Origin: an uncultured Spartobacteria bacterium
Lineage (GTDB): Bacteria > Verrucomicrobiota > Verrucomicrobiia > Chthoniobacterales > Chthoniobacteraceae
DNA length: 59,556 bases
Assembly (NCBI GenBank): GCA_903901425.1
Contig: CAIURC010000154.1
Span: 1-59,556 of the forward strand
Direction of reading: 5' to 3'
Positions 17,909 through 26,488 of this stretch are shown piece by piece. The notes under the pieces were generated by a model that did no database searches, was not told the DNA's origin, and saw only the letters and a list, made by a program, of their open reading frames with translations. The position numbers were made by a program, and so were the translations under genes. Each line of letters starts with the position of its first letter. The first letter of the stretch is position 1.

Positions 17909-18253
17909 TCAGGCGCTGCGACGCCGCTGCACCGCGCGCTGCACCTTCTGACGCGTCTTGTCGATCCGGTTGGTTTTCCGCTTCCTCAACTGACGCCCGA
18001 GTTTGGCGCTCACCAAATCCAGTGCCGCGTGCAGGGTCTCAGCCCGGCCCTCCCCGACAATGTCGGAGCCGTTCAGGGCCAGATGCACCTTGGCCGTGAA
18101 CCGATCCTCGGGTTTGGAAGCGTCATCGTGCACCAGAACCACATGGGCGGCCAGGATCTGGGCGATTTCTTCCAACTGGGAGAGCATCCCTGCCACATGC
18201 TGGTGGATGGAGGCAGTGAGCGTGACGTGTCGGGGGCTGACATGGATTTGCAT
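17909..18253 (-). CDS. Ribosome hibernation factor, HPF/RaiA family
   Basis: The 114-residue protein begins MQIHVSPRHVTLT and has the beta-alpha-beta-beta-beta-alpha pattern of the HPF/YfiA family, which binds the 30S decoding region and silences or dimerises ribosomes in stationary phase. It has the short form length plus a very basic tail (about 90-114) with many K and R residues. The ATG at 18253 was chosen because the family motif begins there; the much longer frame upstream is antisense to the protease gene. It is 24 bp downstream of the ABC-F gene start region's opposite end, that is, upstream of the ABC-F gene on the minus strand, and may share its promoter. Confidence 0.88.
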   Translation of the reverse strand: MQIHVSPRHVTLTASIHQHVAGMLSQLEEIAQILAAHVVLVHDDASKPEDRFTAKVHLALNGSDIVGEGRAETLHAALDLVSAKLGRQLRKRKTNRIDKTRQKVQRAVQRRRSA

Positions 18254-18368
18254 CCCTGCCCTTATGCCGCAACCGGGGCTCTTGGCAACCCCTTGCACAC
18301 CCCCGTTTTGATTTCCTCCCCCGTTTCCTCTTTTGGGGGGGAGGCCACACACAAAAATTCCGCCCCCC

Positions 18369-18404
18369 CACCAAACCCACCAAACCCACCAAACCCACCA
18401 AACC
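18369..18404. repeat. Tandem repeat, 9-bp unit, 4 copies
   Basis: Four perfect copies of CACCAAACC sit in the 231-bp divergent gap between the hibernation factor and the site-2 protease. The array could change promoter spacing for either gene if copy number varies. The rest of this gap contains C-rich and G-rich homopolymer tracts and no recognisable gene. Confidence 0.95.
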
Positions 18405-18484
18405 TTGCTCCCAACCCGCGCGCACCGCCGCACTTCTGCTCCTGTTTCCCTCACATCACTTTGCAGCACATCACTTTCCCGCAC

Positions 18485-19591
18485 ATGAACTGGGCCATAC
18501 AAATCGGGATCCTCGGCCAGACACGGCTCCGGCTCCACCTCAGCTTCCTTCTCCTGCTCCTGTGGACTGGATTTTCCTCCTGGAAAGAACAGGGCGCACT
18601 GGCGGCATTCCATGCCGTGTTTTTCACCTGCCTGATTTTTTTCTGCGTCCTTCTTCACGAACTGGGCCATGTCCTTGCAGCCCGCCGGTACGGGATCCCG
18701 ACCCCGCAAATCACCCTGCTCCCCTTTGGAGGCGTTGCCCAGATGGACCGGCTTCCGGAAAAGCCGGGCCAGGAAATCGCCGTGGCCCTTGCCGGCCCCG
18801 CGGTGAACTTGGGCATCGGCGCAGCCCTGTGGGCGGGCCTGATTTTCACCGGCGGCATGCCGGATCCCGCCGCCATCGAGCTGGGCCTTCCGCTGAGCCT
18901 CCCGGTCCGGCTCCTCTCCCTGAACCTCTGGCTGGCCCTGTTCAACCTGCTTCCCGCATTCCCAATGGACGGCGGCCGGGTCCTGCGGGCCCTGCTGGCC
19001 CTCCGGTTGCCCCACCTCCGGGCCACCCAGATGGCAGCACGAATCGGGCAGGGCCTTGCACTGGGCCTGGGCCTTCTGGGCCTGCTCTCCAGCCCCCTGC
19101 TCGTGTTCCTGGCGGCCTTCCTATTCCTGAGCGCGGGAGCCGAACTGGGGGCTGCCACCCTCCAGCACCTCGCCCGGGATGCCCGCGTGTCTGCCGCCAT
19201 GCTCGCCCCCTGCATCCGGCTTCCACTCGAGTGCACCCTGCAGGATGCGGTGGAATCTCTGCTTCACTCTGCACAGAACGATTTCCCGGTCACGGACGCC
19301 GGCGGCCATCTCCGGGGGTTGCTGACCCGCGAAGGGATCGTCTGCGGACTGGGCGAGGGCGGCCAAAACCCGTTAGTGGCCCAGTGGATGCGACGCACCG
19401 TTCCGACGGTGGAACCCTCCATGACCGTCGAAAAGGCCCTCGGCCTTCTGCGTGAGTCCGGTTCGACAGCACTCCCAGTACTGGATGAGTCCGGAGAGGT
19501 GCTCGGACTGTTCACCCCGGAAAACGCCACCCAGTTCCTGCGAGTGAGAAACGCCCTCCAAAACCATTCCAAAAACGGTCACACGGGCTGA
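18485..19591 (+). CDS. Site-2 protease family (M50) with C-terminal CBS pair
   Basis: The 368-residue integral membrane protein has the zinc-protease motif HELGH (58-62) in a hydrophobic helix and the second metal motif in NLLPAFPMDGGR (about 155-165). About six transmembrane segments span residues 15-220. A tandem CBS domain pair follows from about 235 to 360, a known arrangement in the SpoIVFB/Rip3-like group, where CBS domains bind adenine nucleotides. Such proteases cleave membrane-anchored anti-sigma factors or signal peptides. The start ATG 18485 gives MNWAIQIG; the frame is open far upstream but that part is antisense to other genes. No candidate substrate gene is adjacent. Confidence 0.92.
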   Translation: MNWAIQIGILGQTRLRLHLSFLLLLLWTGFSSWKEQGALAAFHAVFFTCLIFFCVLLHELGHVLAARRYGIPTPQITLLPFGGVAQMDRLPEKPGQEIAVALAGPAVNLGIGAALWAGLIFTGGMPDPAAIELGLPLSLPVRLLSLNLWLALFNLLPAFPMDGGRVLRALLALRLPHLRATQMAARIGQGLALGLGLLGLLSSPLLVFLAAFLFLSAGAELGAATLQHLARDARVSAAMLAPCIRLPLECTLQDAVESLLHSAQNDFPVTDAGGHLRGLLTREGIVCGLGEGGQNPLVAQWMRRTVPTVEPSMTVEKALGLLRESGSTALPVLDESGEVLGLFTPENATQFLRVRNALQNHSKNGHTG

Positions 19592-19614
19592 ACTCCGTGT
19601 ACGGGCTGAACTCC
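19583..19614. repeat. 14-bp direct repeat at the protease stop codon
   Basis: ACGGGCTGAACTCC occurs twice, at 19583-19596 and 19601-19614, the first copy containing the TGA stop of the site-2 protease gene. It may be a local duplication; a T5 run follows. Confidence 0.8.
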
Positions 19615-19646
19615 ATTTTTCCCCGCTAGCTCCAGTTCGTTGGAGC

Positions 19647-19772
19647 CGCCCGCCTACACACGCCCGCCTACACACGCCCGCCTACCCACGCCCGCCTACA
19701 CACGCCCGCCTACCCACGCCCGCCTACACACGCCCGCCTACACACGCCCGCCTACACACGCCCGCCTACACA
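19647..19772. repeat. Tandem repeat, 14-bp unit, 9 copies
   Basis: Nine consecutive copies of CGCCCGCCTACACA, two of which end in CCCA in place of CACA. There are no spacers. It lies between the convergent site-2 protease gene and tRNA-Tyr and abuts a second, related 13-bp array. Confidence 0.97.
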
Positions 19773-19811
19773 TGGCCCCTACACATGGCCCCTACACATG
19801 GCCCCTACACA
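19773..19811. repeat. Tandem repeat, 13-bp unit, 3 full copies
   Basis: Three copies of TGGCCCCTACACA follow the 14-bp array directly, with a partial fourth to about 19820. The shared CTACACA end suggests this array grew from the neighbouring one by a one-base deletion and re-amplification. Confidence 0.95.
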
Positions 19812-19845
19812 TGGCCCACTTGTTCCCACGGGCTCAGTTGGAGAG

Positions 19846-19931
19846 TGGTGGGCAGAGCTGGATTCGAACCAGCGAAGGCGTAAGCCAGCGGATTTACAGT
19901 CCGCCCCGTTTGGCCACTTCGGTATCTACCC
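19846..19931 (-). tRNA. tRNA-Tyr (GTA)
   Basis: Read on the minus strand, the 86-nt sequence folds as a class II tRNA. The 5' acceptor strand GGGTAGA pairs with 3' TCTGCCC (one T-G wobble), followed by A and an encoded CCA. The anticodon loop CTGTAAA holds GTA at 19897-19895, giving tyrosine. The T arm shows GGTTCGAATCC, and the long variable arm fits tRNA-Tyr. It lies downstream of the cyclophilin gene on the same strand. Confidence 0.97.
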
Positions 19932-20005
19932 TCTCTCAATTTCCCCCCCGAAATCGGGAGGGGCCAAGTTGGTTACCTCTCCTCCCGCTCCCAATCAAGG
20001 TTTTC

Positions 20006-20677
20006 TTAAAATATTCCATCCAAAATCGAACCCAAACGCTGCCACCACCGCAGCGGCTTTCTGCCCGCCTCAATCTCCGCGTCCGTTTGCTCTTCAGGCA
20101 GACGGGCTCGGTCCAAGATCCGAACCGAACAAATCTCGATTTTCTGAACGGGGTTGTCGTTCGAATCCACCGGCAACTGGCTCATCGTATCGAGCACTCC
20201 CATGCCGTAGATGACACGGCCAAAAACCGTGTACTGCCCATCGTAGGATGGCATCGCATCCAGACAGATGAAAAACTGGCTGCCGTTGGAACGCCGCGTG
20301 GGGTTGATCTTGTCCGGAAGCCGCCCCGCAGCTACCGCCCCTTTTTCATGACGAGCACGAATTTCCGGGGGGATAGTGAAAGTCGGCCCGCCGGTCCCTA
20401 CCGTGCCGCGGCTTGGATCCCGGGACAACGGATCGCCCATCTGCATCAACTGATGAGGGAAAGACCTGTGAATGGTTGTCCCGCGGTAAAAACCGCGACG
20501 GGCAAGCTTTTTAAAATTCTCCACATGCCCCGGAGCGTCGCCCTCCAGAAACTCCAGCGCCACGCGGCGTTTGCCACTCTCCTGTCCCACGCGGAACTCA
20601 AGCAGCGCGACCTCCTCGGCCCACACCCCGGTCGCTCCTGAGATAAGAACCAACAAACCTGCAATGACCTTTTTCAT
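20006..20677 (-). CDS. Secreted cyclophilin-type peptidyl-prolyl isomerase
   Basis: The 223-residue product starts with a signal peptide (MKKVIAGLLVLISGATGVWA, cleavage before EE). The cyclophilin fold follows: FKKLARRGFYRGTTIHR (about 55-70), the substrate-binding segment GSQFFICL (about 131-138) and YTVFGRVIYGMGVLD. It should accelerate proline isomerisation of proteins in the periplasm. About 40 polar and basic residues follow the domain, ending WWQRLGSILDGIF, possibly an amphipathic helix. Its ATG overlaps the TGA of ygfZ (ATGA), and it is the last protein gene of a run that begins with a second periplasmic isomerase. Confidence 0.93.
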   Translation of the reverse strand: MKKVIAGLLVLISGATGVWAEEVALLEFRVGQESGKRRVALEFLEGDAPGHVENFKKLARRGFYRGTTIHRSFPHQLMQMGDPLSRDPSRGTVGTGGPTFTIPPEIRARHEKGAVAAGRLPDKINPTRRSNGSQFFICLDAMPSYDGQYTVFGRVIYGMGVLDTMSQLPVDSNDNPVQKIEICSVRILDRARLPEEQTDAEIEAGRKPLRWWQRLGSILDGIF

Positions 20678-21588
20678 GATGCCGTGTGCAACGCTCGGAG
20701 TTTGACGGGCACTTCCGTTCCGGTCGCCCCTGCGGGACGCGCCACCAGATTCCGGGCCTCAACTCCGCGTCTCAGGTACCCTAGCCCAAGGCTCTTCTCC
20801 AAGGCAAAACTCGCCACCGCACTGGTGACCACACCCGCAGGACGATTTTTCTCTTCTGGGCTCCAAATTTCCATACCCCGGACCAACCCCGGCCCGGCTT
20901 CCAACCCCACCAGGCTCCGGTTGACCCGCCCTACGCTTTTCAGCCGTGAAATGACCTCCTGCCCCACGTAACAGCCCTTGTGATAATCCACATGGGTTCT
21001 GTCCAAACCTGCCTCGGGCGGTAATACGTCCTCGTCCAATTCAAATCCCCAGCGGGGAACACCCACCTCCACCCGCAACCGTTCCCAGTCCTCGGCTGAA
21101 AGCCACTCCACCCCAGAGACGCCTTGGATCCCTTTTTCGCAGCCCGTCCGGACCCAAACGTCCCAACCCGGTGCGCCAAACCGTTCTGAACGCACACGCT
21201 GACCCGCATCTTCCGGAGGTTCACCCGGGCCAAGCCAGTGAAACAAACGCCACCCCTCCAGAACCGAGATCCGCACATCATCGGCCACCATGTAGCGCTC
21301 CAACCGGGCGGGAAGCACCTCGGCCAAAGCATCATCCGCATCCAACCAAAATCCATCCTTGGCCGCCGTCACCCGCAACTCCGCACAAAGTTTCCCTTTT
21401 GCCGTGGTCAAGCAGGCCGGCTGCGACTCCCAAGCCCCCAGTTTCGCCACGTTGTTCGTGACTTGGCCGTTCAAATAACGCACCCGGTCACTGCCCTCCA
21501 CCGCCCACAGCCCCCTTCCAGACAACTCTCCCAAACGCACGACTCCTTCCGCGCCGATCAGAGAACCGGAAATCGCGCCCCGAGTCAC
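20674..21588 (-). CDS. ygfZ: YgfZ/GcvT-like folate-binding protein
   Basis: YgfZ proteins use a folate and a conserved cysteine to help assemble or repair certain Fe-S enzymes. The signature KGCYVGQE is present (Cys about residue 206), with the GcvT-like LNGQVTNNV motif near the N-terminus. The start is taken as GTG 21588, which overlaps the upstream TGA (GTGA); this gives 304 residues, a normal length, while the longer frame from 21705 would run 120 bp inside the upstream gene. The downstream junction with the cyclophilin gene is ATGA, so three genes in a row are translationally coupled. Confidence 0.9.
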   Translation of the reverse strand: MTRGAISGSLIGAEGVVRLGELSGRGLWAVEGSDRVRYLNGQVTNNVAKLGAWESQPACLTTAKGKLCAELRVTAAKDGFWLDADDALAEVLPARLERYMVADDVRISVLEGWRLFHWLGPGEPPEDAGQRVRSERFGAPGWDVWVRTGCEKGIQGVSGVEWLSAEDWERLRVEVGVPRWGFELDEDVLPPEAGLDRTHVDYHKGCYVGQEVISRLKSVGRVNRSLVGLEAGPGLVRGMEIWSPEEKNRPAGVVTSAVASFALEKSLGLGYLRRGVEARNLVARPAGATGTEVPVKLRALHTAS

Positions 21589-22439
21589 GCCTGCCCTCCA
21601 ATCCCCCGGTACATCACCGCAAAATCCTGCCCCCCTTCCCCGCACGCCAACCGGCTCCGCATCAACTCTCCCACGGCTTCGGTTGCCCCCAGACGCAACC
21701 CACACTCCTTGGCCATTCCAAGGGCGTAATCCACATCCTTGAGCATGTTTCGGAGCGAAAAGTGCGGTTCATAGTCGCCGGCCCGCATCTTGGGCAGTTT
21801 GAGGTCCATCGTGCCCGACCGGCACGCATTCTCGCCCAGTGCCTCCGCGAAGCGCTCCGGGTCGAGCCCTGCTTTTTGCACCAGAGCCAGTGCCTCCCCC
21901 AGAGCTTGCACGCTGACGGCCGCAATCAAGTTGGTCACCACCTTGAAAACCGCCGCATCACCCACGGCTCCCACCTCCAAAATCCGGCGACTACTCGCCT
22001 CAAGCACGGGCCGCGCACGTTTCAAAACATCCGGATCCCCGCCCACGTAATAAACGAGTTGCTTCCGGCCGGCTGCCACTTTGCTTCCCGTGAACGGCGC
22101 ATCCAGGAACCGGGCCCCAGTCGCCTCCACCTGCCGGCAGGCTTCCATGGTCGCATCCCGGCCAATCGTGGACGAGCAAACCACCACGTGCGCAGGAGTC
22201 AAAAACTGCCCAACCCCCTCCAAAACCCCCATGACCGCCCGCTCGTCCGACACAAAAAGCTGCACAATCTCGCAGGCGGCCACCACCTCGGATGCGCGGT
22301 CCATCCAGCCAGATGGAAGCCCCGCTTCCGGCCGGGTTCGGTTCCAGACCCGGACAGTGAAGCCGGCTCCGGTCAAATGCCCGGCCACCTGACTCCCAAT
22401 GATCCCGAGCCCCAACAGGCCGACATTCAAAGCTTCCAT
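21585..22439 (-). CDS. 3-hydroxyisobutyrate dehydrogenase-family NAD(P) reductase
   Basis: The 284-residue product begins MEALNVGLLGLGIIGS, a Rossmann GxGxxG dinucleotide site. It continues with the beta-hydroxyacid dehydrogenase features: VWNRTRPEA, FLDAPFTGSKVAA (substrate-binding, about 110-122) and the catalytic-lysine segment KVVTNLIAA (about 163-171). The group reduces tartronate, succinic or glyoxylic semialdehydes. The exact substrate is not visible, but glyoxylate-type chemistry would fit with the glycerate kinase elsewhere in the window. An alternative ATG at 22466 adds nine residues and lies 6 bp after the upstream stop; I prefer 22439 because the Rossmann strand starts there. Confidence 0.88.
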   Translation of the reverse strand: MEALNVGLLGLGIIGSQVAGHLTGAGFTVRVWNRTRPEAGLPSGWMDRASEVVAACEIVQLFVSDERAVMGVLEGVGQFLTPAHVVVCSSTIGRDATMEACRQVEATGARFLDAPFTGSKVAAGRKQLVYYVGGDPDVLKRARPVLEASSRRILEVGAVGDAAVFKVVTNLIAAVSVQALGEALALVQKAGLDPERFAEALGENACRSGTMDLKLPKMRAGDYEPHFSLRNMLKDVDYALGMAKECGLRLGATEAVGELMRSRLACGEGGQDFAVMYRGIGGQA

Positions 22440-22472
22440 CTCCCTTTCCCCAGATTTGGATCCCAACCCCGA

Positions 22473-23552
22473 TCAGCGGGGAGCCGGCTGGCCCGCTTCG
22501 ACGCCCGGAGCGGGCTCTGGAAGATTGATCTGCACCTTCGCCGCCGCACGCAATCCCCGCACCACTTCCTCCACTGCAGACTGTTTCTTCTGCCGTTTCA
22601 GATAGGCCATCAACTGGGGCTTGGCTTCCGCAAGCGTCGCTGTCCCCCCAGGCTTTCTGTCGGTTGCCTTGATCACATGGTACCCAAACTGACTCCGCAC
22701 GGGCTGGCTCACCTCGTTCTTCTTCAAAGAAAACGCCGCCTCCGCAAACTCCGGCACCATCTGGTCCTTCGCAAAAAAGTCGAGGTCCCCGCCGCGCTCC
22801 TTGGAACCCGGGTCATCAGAAAACTCCTTGGCCAAAGCAGCAAAATCCTCCCCCTTCTTCACCCGCTCAAAAAGCGATTTCGCCTTTTTCTCGCTCTCCA
22901 AGACGGTCTCCGGCGTGGCATCGGCCGTAACAGAGACCAGAATGTGGCTGGCTTTCACCAATTCAGGTTTTTTGAACTTGTCCAAGTTGCCCGCGTAGAA
23001 CGCCTCCGCCTCAGCGTCCGCAACCTCGTCCTTGCCCTGCACCTGTTTTTCCATCCACTCCCGCTGCTGCAGGTTGTTCTGAATCTGCGCACGCAATTTC
23101 GCCTCGGTTTGCCCCACCTGTTTCATCTGCGCCTTGAGTTCGTCCGGCGGAATCCCCTCGGTGGCCCGGCGATAGACCTCGTCCACCTGCTCCTTGCTCA
23201 CCTCGGTCCCAACGGCCCGCTTTTTCACCAACCGCTCCACAATCAGGTCTTCAATCAACATCCGGTAGAAATTCACCCGCTGCTCAGCCGGCACAGCTCC
23301 AAGGCTCTGCCCCTGCTGGGCCAGCACCTGCGAAAGCGCGTCGTCCACCTCCGCCACAAGGATCTCCTCCCCGTCCACCACCGCCACCGGATCCGACACC
23401 GCCGGCTTCTCCGCACCAGCCACCGCCTTACCCGCCGGGGACGCCGTCTTCCCTGCCTTCCCGGCCTTCCCTGGCTCAGGAGCAGCAAGGACGCTTGACT
23501 GCAGCGCCACAATCAGACAAGTCGACAAAATATGGGGAACCGGATTTTTCAT
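22473..23552 (-). CDS. Parvulin-type (SurA/PrsA-like) peptidyl-prolyl isomerase
   Basis: The 359-residue product has a signal peptide ending VLA-APE, then a low-complexity K/A/G/P linker, a SurA_N-like helical chaperone region (about 55-200) and one parvulin domain (about 205-310) with [25 protein letters not shown] and SQFGYHVIK. It probably folds outer-membrane or secreted proteins in the periplasm. The start ATG 23552 was chosen for the signal peptide; the frame is open for another 950 bp upstream but that part is antisense to the YkgJ and propeller genes. The C-terminus is proline-rich. The gene heads a minus-strand run of four and is divergent from the YkgJ-like gene by 75 bp. Confidence 0.92.
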   Translation of the reverse strand: MKNPVPHILSTCLIVALQSSVLAAPEPGKAGKAGKTASPAGKAVAGAEKPAVSDPVAVVDGEEILVAEVDDALSQVLAQQGQSLGAVPAEQRVNFYRMLIEDLIVERLVKKRAVGTEVSKEQVDEVYRRATEGIPPDELKAQMKQVGQTEAKLRAQIQNNLQQREWMEKQVQGKDEVADAEAEAFYAGNLDKFKKPELVKASHILVSVTADATPETVLESEKKAKSLFERVKKGEDFAALAKEFSDDPGSKERGGDLDFFAKDQMVPEFAEAAFSLKKNEVSQPVRSQFGYHVIKATDRKPGGTATLAEAKPQLMAYLKRQKKQSAVEEVVRGLRAAAKVQINLPEPAPGVEAGQPAPR

Positions 23553-23627
23553 GGGAATCCCCGAAAACTGCCACGCACTCGTCTCTTCGGAAAGCGGTAT
23601 TTGCTCCCAAACGCAACCCTCTGCCCC

Positions 23628-24287
23628 ATGGAATCTCCCACGCGCCATCCCGCAGTCCCGGATACGCCGCCCTCCCCAGCCCCTCTTTTGGACGGCTGGG
23701 AGACATGGCTCGCACGCTTCTCCGCGATGGCTTCTGAGGCGACCCGCAACGCCCCGATCGCATGCAAAGCCGGTTGTTCCCTCTGCTGCTCGCTGAGGGT
23801 GGATGCATGGGCCCAAGAGGTTTTCACCATTGTCCGTCACATCCTGAGGTTCTGGCCTCAGGACCGGATTGAACAGTTGCGCGTCCGACTTCAATCCCAC
23901 TCCTCGCGGGTCCTCTCTCTCTCCGTGCTCCAGCACGCCACCACCAACATCCCCTGCCCGCTTCTGGAGGATGGCCGGTGCAGCGTTTACTCGGTCCGCC
24001 CCCAGAGCTGCAGGCGCCTCCATGCAACGGATGTTTCGGCCTGCAAGTACGTGTTCGAGCACCCCGGGGACCTCGATGCCCCAGGATCCATCCATGGCCC
24101 AAGCTACGAACTGCTCAGCCGCGCCATGGCCGATACCCAGAACGCCCTGCAGGAAATAGGCTACGACCCCACCATCTATGAACTCGGCTCGGCCTTGCAC
24201 GAAGCTCTCAGCCATCCTGACGCGTGGTCCCGCTGGACAAACCAGGAACACGCCTTTCTCTTCGCCTCCCGGACCCCAACCCCCTGA
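23628..24287 (+). CDS. YkgJ-family cysteine cluster protein
   Basis: The 219-residue product carries the cysteine pattern of the YkgJ/Fe-Zn chelating family: CKAGCSLCC at about 46-54, [12 protein letters not shown] (about 107-118), RPQSCR, and a further Cys in SACKY. These cysteines bind zinc or an Fe-S centre; the reaction is unknown in most members. The ATG at 23628 was chosen over a longer frame because it gives a normal N-terminus and avoids overlap with the divergent parvulin signal peptide. The next gene begins 10 bp downstream. Confidence 0.82.
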   Translation: MESPTRHPAVPDTPPSPAPLLDGWETWLARFSAMASEATRNAPIACKAGCSLCCSLRVDAWAQEVFTIVRHILRFWPQDRIEQLRVRLQSHSSRVLSLSVLQHATTNIPCPLLEDGRCSVYSVRPQSCRRLHATDVSACKYVFEHPGDLDAPGSIHGPSYELLSRAMADTQNALQEIGYDPTIYELGSALHEALSHPDAWSRWTNQEHAFLFASRTPTP

Positions 24288-24297
24288 ACATCGCCCC

Positions 24298-25539
24298 ATG
24301 CGCAAACTCGCTGCCCTCCTCCCCGCACTGCTTTCCTCACTCCATCTCCATGCTGCAGAATCCGAATGGCCGCAATTCCGCGGCCCCCGCGGCGATGGCT
24401 CCTCTCTGGCCACGGACCTCCCACTGGAATGGAGCTCCGAAAAAAACATCGCATGGAGGGTGCAGATCCCCGGCAAAGGCTGGTCTTCCCCGGTGCTTTC
24501 CAAAGGCAGGCTCTACCTCACTTCAGCTGTCTCCTCCGAAACGGGCACGCACCTCCATGCCCTCTGTCTGGATGCCCAGTCCGGCGCATTGCTTTGGAAC
24601 ACCCCGGTGTTCGTGGCAGACCCGGCTGCGGCCGCAGCCATTCACCGGAAGAACTCTCTCGCCAGCCCCACCCCCATTGTCACTGACTCCGTCCTCTTTG
24701 CGCACTTTGGCCACATGGGTACTGCCGCTCTGGACCTGTCCGGACGGATTCTGTGGAAACAGGAAACCCTCGGATACCAACCGGTCCATGGTGCGGGAGG
24801 ATCTCCTGTCCTGGTTGAGAACCGCCTCATCTTCAGTGCCGACGGCAGGGAAAAACCCGTCCTGACAGCTCTGGATGCCCGTTCCGGGGCTCTGCTCTGG
24901 CAGACCCCGCGGAACTCACCCGCCAAAAAACAGTTCTCTTTCTCCACCCCCGCCGTCATCACGGCCGATGGCGTTCTCCAGATCATCAGCCCAGCCAGCG
25001 GATTTGTGGGCTCTTATGCGCCCGAGGACGGCCGGGAACTCTGGCGCGTGACCTATGGAGAGGGATACTCCGTCATTCCCAAGCCGGTCCATGCCCACGG
25101 CCTCCTTTTCCTCGGGTCAGGCTACGATGCGCCCTCCTTCTACGCCGTCAAACCGCAGGGCGCCGCCGGCGATGCCACCGTATCCCATGTGGCTTGGACC
25201 CTGAAAAAAGGCGCCCCGCACACCCCATCCGCACTCGTCGTGGGCAACGAAATCTATCTGGTCTCAGATTCCGGAATCGCCACCTGCGCCGATGCAGTCT
25301 CCGGTACGGTCCACTGGACCGAACGCTTGGGCGGCAATTTCTCTGCCTCCCCTTTCGCCGCCGGAGACCGCCTCTATTTCCTCTCCGAATCCGGTGAAAC
25401 CTCCGTTTTAAAGGCCGGAACCACCTTCCAACTCCTGGCCCGCAACCCTCTTGGGGAACGCACTCTCGCCTCCTGCGTGCCTGCCGACCACGCCCTCTAT
25501 CTGCGCTCCGAGGAGCACCTGTTCAAAATCGGCCGCTAG
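24298..25539 (+). CDS. Secreted PQQ-like beta-propeller protein
   Basis: The 413-residue product has a short signal peptide ([19 protein letters not shown]) and then starts [13 protein letters not shown], a common opening of outer-membrane PQQ-like propellers in Planctomycetes and Verrucomicrobia. Repeats such as [46 protein letters not shown] and [12 protein letters not shown] mark blades of an eight-bladed propeller. PQQ ligands typical of dehydrogenases are not evident, so it is more likely a BamB-like or binding propeller than an alcohol dehydrogenase. It probably forms a unit with the YkgJ-like gene 10 bp upstream. Confidence 0.85.
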   Translation: MRKLAALLPALLSSLHLHAAESEWPQFRGPRGDGSSLATDLPLEWSSEKNIAWRVQIPGKGWSSPVLSKGRLYLTSAVSSETGTHLHALCLDAQSGALLWNTPVFVADPAAAAAIHRKNSLASPTPIVTDSVLFAHFGHMGTAALDLSGRILWKQETLGYQPVHGAGGSPVLVENRLIFSADGREKPVLTALDARSGALLWQTPRNSPAKKQFSFSTPAVITADGVLQIISPASGFVGSYAPEDGRELWRVTYGEGYSVIPKPVHAHGLLFLGSGYDAPSFYAVKPQGAAGDATVSHVAWTLKKGAPHTPSALVVGNEIYLVSDSGIATCADAVSGTVHWTERLGGNFSASPFAAGDRLYFLSESGETSVLKAGTTFQLLARNPLGERTLASCVPADHALYLRSEEHLFKIGR

Positions 25540-25632
25540 AACTTTTTCATTCCGCTTGCAAGCAGGAACCACCCCCGAAAATTTTCCTTTCTCTGTTGCC
25601 TTGCATCCGTCCCAGCGTTTAGAAGCGCCGCC

Positions 25633-25908
25633 ATGCCGAAAGCCGAAAAAACTCCCCGTAAACCGAATTCCGCCCTGATGAAGCCCGTCCAACCCGATGC
25701 CGTGCTCGGAGCCATTGTCGGTTCCCAGCCCCTGCCGAGGACTGAGCTCACCAAGAAGCTTTGGGACTACATCAAGGCGAACAAACTTCAGGACGCCAAA
25801 CAGAAGACCCTGATCAACGCCGATGCCGCTCTTCAGGCTGTTTTCAACGGAAAGAAACAGGTCAGCATGTTCGAAATGACCAAGCTGGTCTCCGGGCACA
25901 TCAAGTAA
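25633..25908 (+). CDS. SWIB/MDM2-domain protein
   Basis: A 91-residue protein made almost wholly of one SWIB domain: lysine-rich start, then LGAIVGSQPLPRTELTKKLWDYIKANKLQD, INADAALQAVF and MFEMTKLVSGHIK (quoted in parts). SWIB domains are eukaryote-like, found in chromatin remodellers, and in bacteria are concentrated in the Chlamydiae-Verrucomicrobia group, where they may act in chromosome organisation. The gene is followed by a strong intrinsic terminator 20 bp downstream and is probably a single-gene unit with its own promoter in the 93-bp gap upstream. Confidence 0.94.
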   Translation: MPKAEKTPRKPNSALMKPVQPDAVLGAIVGSQPLPRTELTKKLWDYIKANKLQDAKQKTLINADAALQAVFNGKKQVSMFEMTKLVSGHIK

Positions 25909-25927
25909 GCCCTTCCCCTTCATTCCA

Positions 25928-25960
25928 ACGGCTCGCGGCACCCCGCGAGCCGTTTTTTTT
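25928..25960 (+). terminator. Intrinsic terminator of the SWIB gene
   Basis: An 11-bp perfect stem (ACGGCTCGCGG at 25928-25938 with its complement at 25943-25953), a 4-nt loop CACC and a run of eight T at 25953-25960. It is 20 bp after the SWIB stop. Confidence 0.95.
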
Positions 25961-25981
25961 GCCCCGATCCCGCCCCCGGAC

Positions 25982-26488
25982 TCAGAGCACCGGCAACTCC
26001 GGGATCTCAAGCTCGACCTGTTCAAACCCCGTCAACTCCCAGGCCCACGGCGATTTTCCGCGGCGGCTCCACCGGAACTCCATGGGCTCCCGCAGCGCGC
26101 GCACCGCAGCCACCGCCCCCTCCGCAAAAGGCCCACCGCGCCCCCGCATCTCCATTTTCACCCGCACGGTGGCATCCATTCCATCAGCAGCAATTTCCAA
26201 CCCGACTTCTTCCGTCCGAATCTCCAGCTCCAAAAACTGCCGGAACACTTCCCTCGAAAATCCCTCCAGAAACGCTTTGTCATGCCCCCATCGGTCCCGG
26301 TACTGCTCTGAAAAGGATCGATTCACCGCCGACCACGCCTTATCTTCAAGGGCCTCCAGCAGACGCGCCTGATGCCGGCGCACTTGCCGTTCCGGGTTCA
26401 CCGCCCAACGCCAGACCAGAATCCCGGCGACAAGCACCGCTGCGAGACTTCCCAACTTCAACGCGTTTCCCATCCCTTCATCTGACAT
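25982..26488 (-). CDS. Hypothetical single-pass membrane-anchored protein
   Basis: The 168-residue product has one N-terminal hydrophobic segment (GSLAAVLVAGILVWRW, about 12-27) followed by a charged soluble part with HQARLLEALEDKAW and a helical region, then beta-rich DGMDATVRVKMEMRG. The layout suggests a periplasmic NTF2/DUF4440-like domain on a membrane anchor, but I do not recognise the family. Starts at ATG 26488 or ATG 26473 are both possible; 26488 shares bases with the divergent Nudix start. Convergent with the SWIB gene. Confidence 0.7.
   Translation of the reverse strand: MSDEGMGNALKLGSLAAVLVAGILVWRWAVNPERQVRRHQARLLEALEDKAWSAVNRSFSEQYRDRWGHDKAFLEGFSREVFRQFLELEIRTEEVGLEIAADGMDATVRVKMEMRGRGGPFAEGAVAAVRALREPMEFRWSRRGKSPWAWELTGFEQVELEIPELPVL

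Noticed and set aside
17252-18484. An N-terminal extension of the site-2 protease of about 410 codons
   Set aside because: This part is antisense to the ABC-F and hibernation factor genes; the membrane protein starts naturally at 18485.
22473-24503. A 676-residue form of the parvulin protein
   Set aside because: The extra N-terminal 317 residues are antisense to the YkgJ and propeller genes; the signal peptide begins at 23552.
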